Assembly: GCA_965242665.1 (NCBI GenBank)
Contig: OZ251484.1
Span: forward strand, 1,364,001-1,428,000
Direction of reading: 5' to 3'
Source of the DNA: VXLM01 sp965242665
GTDB taxonomy: Bacteria; Chloroflexota; Dehalococcoidia; Lucifugimonadales; VXLM01
DNA length: 64,000 nt
In this document: in pieces, positions 50,260 to 56,779 of the stretch
How the letters are laid out: every line of letters starts with the position of its first letter
Position numbering within the stretch: the first letter of the stretch is position 1
Program-made: the position numbers and the translations under genes
Notes under the pieces: model-generated
The model's database searches: none
The model's input: only the letters and a program-made list of their open reading frames with translations
What the model was told of the DNA's origin: nothing

Positions 50260-52818
50260 TCATGGAGTCCCTCCCAAAGGTATGTAACCCCTTCCCCAGC
50301 ACTCAACGGAGCCATCGGTCCTCATCCCGCACGTATAACTCTCCCCCACGCTGACGGAGACGAACGCGCCGTCCGGTGGCGAGGACTGGCCATCGGCGTG
50401 GTCGCCCCAGCATTCGACGGAGCCATCGGTCTTCACTCCGCACGTGTGGTATCCCCCTGCGCTAATGGAAGTAAACGCGCCGTCCGGCGGCGTGGACTGG
50501 CCAACGATACTCCTGCTGTGACTGACAGTTCTCTCGTTGGAACCCCAGCACTCTACAGAACCGTCTGTCCTCAATCCGCACGTGTGCTCTTCCCCTGCGC
50601 TGACTGCGGCGAATGCGCCGGGCGGCGGCGCGGCTTGGCCATACTTGTCCTTCCCCCAACATTCGACAGCTCCGTCCGTTCTCAGTCCGCATGTATGGTA
50701 TGTCCCGGCGCTGACTGCGGCGAATGCGCTCGCCGTGGGCGTGGTTTGGCGATACTCGTCGCCTCCCCAGCATTCGACAGTATCGTTTGTTCTCACTCCG
50801 CACGTATAGTCTGCCCCGGCGCTAACGGATGTGAATGTACCCGAGGGAGGTGTGGACTGGCCGATGAAGAAGATTCCATTCAAGTCTTCATTGGAACCCC
50901 AACATTCGACGGAGCCATCCGTCTTCACGCCGCACGTATGCAATCTCCCCGCGCTAATAGATGTGAATGCGCCGCTTGGGGGCGCGGCTTGGCCTTCTCT
51001 CGCCCTGCCCCAACATTCGACGGCACCGTCGGGTTTCACGCCGCAGGTGTGATCCAAACCCGAACTGATGGAGGCGAAGGAACCTGCGGGCGGCATGGCT
51101 CCGTTGGGGGCCGAGATATTGTCCCAGCACTCGATAGAACCGTCGGTCTTCACCCCGCACGCGTGCCACATCGCCACACTGACGGAAGCGAATGCGCCGG
51201 GAGGCGGCCCGTATCTTCCTCCTCCCCAGCATTCGACGGATCCGTCCGTCCTTACACCGCACGTATAGTCTACCCCGGCACTAACGGAGGCGAATAAACC
51301 ACTCGGGGGATTGGTCTCCCCATAATTACTATTTCCCCAACATTCAATGGATCCGTCCGTCTTCAACCCGCACGAGTGGCCTGATCCGGCGCTAACAGAA
51401 GCGAACGTACCGCCGGGCGGAGTAGACCGGCTAAATACGTTACTTCCCCAGCATTCGATAGAGTCATCTGTCTTCACCCCGCATGTGTGGAATCCTCCGG
51501 CGCTGAGGGAAGTGAACGGGCCGGGAGGCGGCGAGGACTGGTCATCGGCGTGGTCGCCCCAGCATTCGACGGAGCCATCTTTCCTTACACCGCACGTGTG
51601 CCAATTTCCAGCGCTGATGGAAGTAAATAGGCCGTCTGGGGGATCGGCTTGTCCACGGTAATACCCCTGCGGGTCTTCGTTGGATCCCCAACATTCGACG
51701 GATCCGTCGGTCTTCAACCCGCACGTGTGCCGGGATCCGGTGCTGACGGAAGTGAATGCGCCCATGGGCGGGTCGGCTTGGCCGTGGTAATTGCCGTCTA
51801 TGTCCCCATTCCATCCCCAGCATACTACGGAGCCATCCGTCTTCACGCCGCACGTGTGTCCCCCCGATGTGTCAATGGAGGCGAAAGATCCGGATAGCAC
51901 TGTCGCTTGGCCCTTGTCGTCATTGCCCCAGCATTCGACGGATCCGTTCGTCCTTACCCCGCACACGTGCTCGTCACCGGCGCTGACCGAGGCGAAGACG
52001 CCCTCGGGAGGAGTGGACTGTCCAGTGAAGTTGCCCCAATGGTCTCTATTGGATCCCCAGCACTCTACGGAACCATCCATCTTCATGCCGCACGTATGTG
52101 TTCCCCCGGCGCTGACGGAAGCAAAGGAACCCATGGGTGGAGTTGACCGACCATCCTCATTGGCTCCCCAGCATTCGACGGATCCGTCGGTCTTCAACCC
52201 GCACGTGTGCCACAACCCGGCGCTGATGGATGTGAAAGCGTCGCTCGGGGGACCGGATTGACCAAGGAAATTGCCTCCATAGTCATCGTTGGCTCCCCAG
52301 CATTCGGCGGATCCGTCCGTCTTCAACCCGCACGTGTGCAGGTATCCGGAGCTAATCGAAGTGAACGAACCGCTGGGCGGCGTGGACTGGCCAATGGGGT
52401 TGTTCCTGTCGTCCGTGTCGGATCCCCAACATTCGACGGATCCGTCGGTCTTCAATCCGCACGTGTGGAACGCCCCGACGCTTACCATAGAGAAGGGACC
52501 CACAGATGATCTGGATCGGCCGGATAGATTCCACCCCCAACATTCGACGCTGCCGTCGGTCTTCAATCCGCACGTGTGATCATGTCCGGCGCTGACGGAA
52601 ACGAAGGAACCCGCGGGCGGGTTTGACGCGCCGTACTGATTCCACCCCCAGCATTCAACGGACCCGTCGGTCTTGACGCCGCACGTGTGCTCTTCTCCGG
52701 CGCTAACGGAAGCGTACTGCACAGCCGGCGTCGGCTCATCGCTGTCAAGCAGTCCGCAGGAAACCGAGGCAACGGCGGTCAAGGCGACTAACAGTTCTCT
52801 GGCGGTTCGCACATTCAC
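50260..52818 (-). CDS. Secreted lipoprotein with 21 RCC1-type repeats
   Basis: An 852-residue protein. The signal peptide ends in the lipobox VASVSC (Cys near residue 21). The rest is 21 copies of a 37-45-residue repeat with the core HTCGVKTDGSVECWG followed by FxSVSAG-like strands, the RCC1/ALFA pattern that builds seven-bladed propellers; 21 repeats would be three propellers. Each repeat carries two cysteines, consistent with disulphides outside the cytoplasm. The start is a GTG at 52818 with GAGGGGAG upstream and a promoter at 52871-52842. Repeats differ enough at third positions to show old duplication with selection. The downstream end is duplicated as a fragment at 46189-46279. Protein binding at the cell surface is the likely role. 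Confidence 0.9.
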   Translation of the reverse strand: MNVRTARELLVALTAVASVSCGLLDSDEPTPAVQYASVSAGEEHTCGVKTDGSVECWGWNQYGASNPPAGSFVSVSAGHDHTCGLKTDGSVECWGWNLSGRSRSSVGPFSMVSVGAFHTCGLKTDGSVECWGSDTDDRNNPIGQSTPPSGSFTSISSGYLHTCGLKTDGSAECWGANDDYGGNFLGQSGPPSDAFTSISAGLWHTCGLKTDGSVECWGANEDGRSTPPMGSFASVSAGGTHTCGMKMDGSVECWGSNRDHWGNFTGQSTPPEGVFASVSAGDEHVCGVRTNGSVECWGNDDKGQATVLSGSFASIDTSGGHTCGVKTDGSVVCWGWNGDIDGNYHGQADPPMGAFTSVSTGSRHTCGLKTDGSVECWGSNEDPQGYYRGQADPPDGLFTSISAGNWHTCGVRKDGSVECWGDHADDQSSPPPGPFTSLSAGGFHTCGVKTDDSIECWGSNVFSRSTPPGGTFASVSAGSGHSCGLKTDGSIECWGNSNYGETNPPSGLFASVSAGVDYTCGVRTDGSVECWGGGRYGPPPGAFASVSVAMWHACGVKTDGSIECWDNISAPNGAMPPAGSFASISSGLDHTCGVKPDGAVECWGRAREGQAAPPSGAFTSISAGRLHTCGVKTDGSVECWGSNEDLNGIFFIGQSTPPSGTFTSVSAGADYTCGVRTNDTVECWGGDEYRQTTPTASAFAAVSAGTYHTCGLRTDGAVECWGKDKYGQAAPPPGAFAAVSAGEEHTCGLRTDGSVECWGSNERTVSHSRSIVGQSTPPDGAFTSISAGGYHTCGVKTDGSVECWGDHADGQSSPPDGAFVSVSVGESYTCGMRTDGSVECWGRGYIPLGGTP

Positions 52819-52841
52819 TTGACTACTCCCCTCGCTTGCGT

Positions 52842-52871
52842 ATTGTATTCACGCGGCGGCGGGGAGTGCAA
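52842..52871 (-). promoter_or_regulatory. Sigma-70-type promoter for the RCC1 lipoprotein
   Basis: Minus strand: TTGCAC (52871-52866), 18-base spacer, TACAAT (52847-52842), 23 bases before the GTG start. The rest of 52819-53013 shows nothing. Confidence 0.6.
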
Positions 52872-53013
52872 GACTTCCCGGCCGTGTCGCATCGACCGGG
52901 GGGCGAGGGATCCGCGGTCTGCTATCGCCGGCGCGCCGTTTCTCGCTCACCCAAGCGCTTCCCGCACCTCGTCCGCCTTGCGGCGGGCGCGGAGAGGAAC
53001 GGAACCGGTCATT

Positions 53014-56000
53014 CTAATCGGCGTCCAGCAAGCGGAACATTCGCTGCGGCATGGGGGACAGGCGCTCGATCGGCAGGGGGGACTCTGGCTGTCCCGGGGG
53101 CTGCCAGAACACTTGGAATTGGGAGGGCGGATGGGCGGAGAAGTACTCCAGCCGGATTGTGCGCTGTCCTCGTGAAAGGTCTGCCTCTCCGTAGGGTCTT
53201 CCGTTCGTGTCCGCGACCAATGCGCCATCGACGAACAGGCGCATTTCCCCGAAGGTTTCCTTCAGTATGAAGCCATACTGGCCGTCGCTGGGGACGTCCA
53301 GCGTACCTTCCCATACGGCGAAGTACGGTTCTCGAACGACGGGGGTGTACCAGAAGGGGTTGCCGACGGTGGGGGTTACGCGCATGGCGTCGGGGATGCC
53401 GGCGTCTGTACGTCTCTCGCCTTCGAAGAATCGTCCGGCCAGTCCCATGGGGCGGATTGCGCCATGGTAGAGGTTGTCGAGCGGGATCGGCTGCATCGAC
53501 CTGCCCGGCGTCTGCCAGGACAGGCGGAGGACGCCGGGTGCGTCCTCGACTCGGCCCCGCACTTCGAGGGCGTGGAGTCCGACTGCGGGCGCTATCTTGG
53601 CGACAGGGGCGTCGTCCGAGAGTAGGAGGATGCCGTTGAGGAATACTTGGGCGGCGGTGTTGCCTTGCAGTGCGAGGACGTATTCGCCTGGTTCTTTGAA
53701 ATGGATGGCGCCGCTCCATTCCACGTCGAAGGGGGCGTTCGGAGAGTCGGGTTCCTGGAGCCAGACGCTTTCCGCGCCGCTCCCTTTCTGCTGCATTACC
53801 GTGCCGTCGTCGAATATGCGCTTTGCGACGAGTCCGCGGGACTCTTCCAGGGATTCTGGGCTTATGACGGCCGAATAGTACAGAGGCTCGCCGCCTGCGG
53901 GCGGCCTCGCTTCCTGGAAGTGGGCGCGGGGGTAGTATGCTTTGAGTAGGGCGTATGCTCCTGCATCGCGCGGTTCGAGGTATACGGAGGCTCCCAAGGG
54001 GGCGAGTTTCGCGTCTAAGGGGATGCCGATTGGGGGGGAGACTGCTTCGCGGTGGAGGTCGCTGGTGAGGAGGGCGCCGACGAGGCTGAGGAGGAATTGG
54101 CGGGATACGAAGATGGCATGTCCGGCGTTGTTTTGTCGGAGCATGTGTTCGGACATGAGTCGCTCGTCGGTGGAGAATGCGGCGAAGACTCTGGGGTCGC
54201 TGGCCTGCGCGCCGAAGTAGGTGTCGATGTTGGAGAAGGCGATTATTGCCAGCAGGGCGGCGACGATGGCCGGTGCGGCGGTCCGCGCGAGGATCGAGGG
54301 GGCGGATCGTCCGATCTGCCAGAGCGCACAGAGCGACAGGGTGATGAGCATGGTCACTGCTGGAATGACGGTGATCGAACGGAGCGACTGCGGGGCTTCC
54401 CATGGCAGGGTCAATACGCCGGGAAGCATCATGACGACGACCCAAGCCGGGAGGACGATGATGGCTGCCTCCCGCCATCGAGTCGCCGCTATTGCCAGTC
54501 CCAGCAAGACGAGGGCGCCGGAGAGGAAGTCTAGCATGGGAGCGCCCGGCAGGTTGTGCCGTCCGTTGCCGTCGCCTTCTACGTGGAACATCAACAGATG
54601 CCTTCGGAAGCTTTCGCGCGCCTGCTCGAGGGCTTGGTCGAAGGGGGTGTCGGTGAAGATCGAGGTAACTCTCGTGCGTTCGAAGAAGAGGTCGGAGTCG
54701 GTAACGGCGTATTGGATGACTGGAGCGGCGGCCATCAGGGCCATGACGGCCATGACGGCTGCGTTCGCCGCCAATCGGCGTCTGCCCGTTCGGGTGAAGA
54801 TGAACTCGTGCAGGAGGATGAGGCCGAGGACGACGGCAAACATGCGGTAGGGGGCGTAGAACCACATTCCGACGCCTAGGCCAATGCCTGCGAGGGCGAA
54901 ATCCGAGGCGCGCCCGCTTCGGACGGCGCGGAGGGTGAGGTAGGCGGTCAACGCTGCGGACGAGGTCGCGGTTATGCAGTTCAGTCCGATGCGGCTCCAG
55001 TTCAGGTCCCAGCGCGTTACGGCTGTGATGAACGCCGCGGCCAGTCCCATCGGTGTTCCCATGACCAGCCGCGCCAGAAGGAAGACGGCCGCCGCGCCCG
55101 CGGCTCCAAAGGCGACGGCGACGAGGCGGCCGGTGGTTATCGAGACTCCCGCCAGCTCGATCACCAGGGCTACGGGTACGAGGAAGAGGCTCGGGGACGT
55201 AATGGACGGGAGGAAGACTGGCGTCGCGCTTGGTTCCTGCGCGATGAGTCTTGCCTCTTCCAGCGCGACGGCTTCGTCGAAGTACAGGCCCGCGGGGAGG
55301 CGGTCGAGGTCGTACAGGCGAACGAATAGCGCAAGGAGGAGGATCGCAGACAGCGCCATCCAGGGCATCAGGGCGCGGATGTCGATGGATATGCGCGGGC
55401 GGCTGTGCAGGCGATGGACGGCCGCCGTCCATTTGCCGTCGAAGGATGGCATCGCAGCGAGTGCGGCGACGATGGACGCGGCGTAGCAGAACCACGCCAG
55501 GGTGGTTGGCGGCCCCTTTGGGAAGAGGTATAACGCTGCTGCGGCCATCGAGGCGGCGAGAGCGAGTCCGGCGATGCCGCCGTACTTTTCGAAGCGGAGC
55601 CATGCCTCGGGGGGCGGGCGGTCTTGCGGTTCGGCGGAGGGAAGGTCGGTCTGCTTCCGACTCGGTGCGGTGAAACGGGGGCGTGGAAAGAGCTGCAGGC
55701 CGCGCACGGATACGGCCATCGAGAGCATGGCCACGGCTGCGATGATGCCGCCGCGGGCAAGCCTGCCGTCCGCGAACTGGGTTTGAGCCAGGAGGGCCAG
55801 GGCGAGGGCGGAGGCGGCCAGGAGCAGGCGGGTATCCGTGCGCTGGAGGACGGCGCGCAGGGAGGACGCGGACGGCCGCTCGAACATCTTCAACTCGTGG
55901 AGCAGGCTCGGCTGCCGCGCGTCTGGCGTGAGGGGATGTCCGCAGGCGTCGCAGAAGCGGTGTCCGACCGGGTTGGCGGCGCTGCATGCCGTGCAGAGGA

Positions 56001-56097
56001 TTTCGCCCCGCAGCGGATGTCCGCACTCCCTGCAAAACTGCGCGTCCGGCCTATTTTCCGCAAGACATGCCGCGCAGGGTATGTGGGTGTCGTTCAT
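53014..56097 (-). CDS. Zinc-ribbon / GT-C glycosyltransferase / PA14 fusion membrane protein
   Basis: A 1027-residue three-part protein. Residues 8-52 form a double zinc ribbon with cysteine pairs at 8/11, 22/25, 35/38 and 49/52. Residues about 90-650 are a GT-C type glycosyltransferase of the ArnT/PMT kind with a dozen or so membrane segments. The acidic motif of the first outer loop is seen in LPAGLYFDEAVALEEARLIA, and TRWDLNWSRIGLN lies further on. The C-terminal 330 residues are outside the membrane and contain two PA14-like lectin domains (about 785-880 and 885-1020; GLAGRFFEGERRTDAG, EPYFAVWEGTLDVPSDGQYG). It probably transfers sugar from a polyprenyl carrier to lipid or protein, with the PA14 domains binding glycan. 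The zinc ribbon at the front is unusual. Confidence 0.82.
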   Translation of the reverse strand: MNDTHIPCAACLAENRPDAQFCRECGHPLRGEILCTACSAANPVGHRFCDACGHPLTPDARQPSLLHELKMFERPSASSLRAVLQRTDTRLLLAASALALALLAQTQFADGRLARGGIIAAVAMLSMAVSVRGLQLFPRPRFTAPSRKQTDLPSAEPQDRPPPEAWLRFEKYGGIAGLALAASMAAAALYLFPKGPPTTLAWFCYAASIVAALAAMPSFDGKWTAAVHRLHSRPRISIDIRALMPWMALSAILLLALFVRLYDLDRLPAGLYFDEAVALEEARLIAQEPSATPVFLPSITSPSLFLVPVALVIELAGVSITTGRLVAVAFGAAGAAAVFLLARLVMGTPMGLAAAFITAVTRWDLNWSRIGLNCITATSSAALTAYLTLRAVRSGRASDFALAGIGLGVGMWFYAPYRMFAVVLGLILLHEFIFTRTGRRRLAANAAVMAVMALMAAAPVIQYAVTDSDLFFERTRVTSIFTDTPFDQALEQARESFRRHLLMFHVEGDGNGRHNLPGAPMLDFLSGALVLLGLAIAATRWREAAIIVLPAWVVVMMLPGVLTLPWEAPQSLRSITVIPAVTMLITLSLCALWQIGRSAPSILARTAAPAIVAALLAIIAFSNIDTYFGAQASDPRVFAAFSTDERLMSEHMLRQNNAGHAIFVSRQFLLSLVGALLTSDLHREAVSPPIGIPLDAKLAPLGASVYLEPRDAGAYALLKAYYPRAHFQEARPPAGGEPLYYSAVISPESLEESRGLVAKRIFDDGTVMQQKGSGAESVWLQEPDSPNAPFDVEWSGAIHFKEPGEYVLALQGNTAAQVFLNGILLLSDDAPVAKIAPAVGLHALEVRGRVEDAPGVLRLSWQTPGRSMQPIPLDNLYHGAIRPMGLAGRFFEGERRTDAGIPDAMRVTPTVGNPFWYTPVVREPYFAVWEGTLDVPSDGQYGFILKETFGEMRLFVDGALVADTNGRPYGEADLSRGQRTIRLEYFSAHPPSQFQVFWQPPGQPESPLPIERLSPMPQRMFRLLDAD

Positions 56098-56268
56098 GCG
56101 CTACGGGGTTCTCGGTGCTGTTGCGTCAGTGTGCTTTCGATCCATCACTCCCATTGTACACTCGCCTTCAAGAACTCACGGCATTTGTCGCATCCGCACG
56201 CGCGCGCCTTCGACGCCGCAACCGAGAATTCAGCCTGAAGTTTCGAGTTGACGCCCTTGCTCATCGTC

Positions 56269-56466
56269 TTATCTTCCCCGGACTAGTCGCCGGCACTCCA
56301 GACAGGTTACCTCCGACGGCTCGAGGGTCGTCTTGGTATAGAATCCTAGCGCCGAGCATAGGGGCATGATTTGTCCTTTGGTCTCCGACGTGCACCGCTG
56401 CCGATGTATCAATGGCGGGATGTCTTGTCCTTTGGTCTCCGCCGTGCGCTGCTGTTGATGTATCAT
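56269..56466 (-). CDS. Possible small zinc-binding protein with an internal tandem duplication
   Basis: A 65-residue frame. Its second half, PLCSALGFYTKTTLEPSEVTCLECRRLV, has a Cys, a Thr-containing loop and VTCxxC. That resembles small phage and actinobacterial proteins of the H...C...VTCxxC type. The first half is a tandem repeat of IHQQQRTAETKGQ / IHRQRCTSETKGQ, caused by two copies of a 54-base DNA unit at about 56365-56465. It may be a real but decaying or slippage-altered gene; no good ribosome site is seen. Confidence 0.4.
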   Translation of the reverse strand: MIHQQQRTAETKGQDIPPLIHRQRCTSETKGQIMPLCSALGFYTKTTLEPSEVTCLECRRLVRGR

Positions 56467-56525
56467 GATTACCTCATGTCCCGAAAGTATAAGGCAATGA
56501 TAGCATAGTCTGCGGGCGGGGTTGG

Positions 56526-56760
56526 ATTCCCGCCTGCGCGGGAATGACGTGGGAGGGGGCGGGAATGACGTGGGGCAGGTGCGGAGACGTGGGGAATGAC
56601 GGAGACGGGGGGAATGACGTAGACAGAGGAGGGAATGACGTGGGAGGGGGCGGGCATTCGGGGGTTGGATTCCCGCCTACGCGGGAATGACGTGGGAGGG
56701 TGCGGGAATGACGTAGACAGAGGAGGGAATGACGTGGGAGGGTGCGGGAATAGACGGGGC
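56526..56760. repeat. REP-like palindromes and half-unit array
   Basis: Two full palindromes, ATTCCCGCCTGCGCGGGAAT (56526-56545) and ATTCCCGCCTACGCGGGAAT (56669-56688), with at least eight half-units GGGAATGACGTNG between and after them. No gene is seen at 56098-56268 or 56467-56779. Confidence 0.85.
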
Positions 56761-56779
56761 AGGAATGCCGCGTTGGTTT

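Noticed and set aside
53009..56035. 1008-codon frame on the minus strand in another phase of the glycosyltransferase gene
   Set aside because: Arg/Pro-rich translation without motifs, while the neighbouring phase gives zinc ribbon, membrane and PA14 domains.
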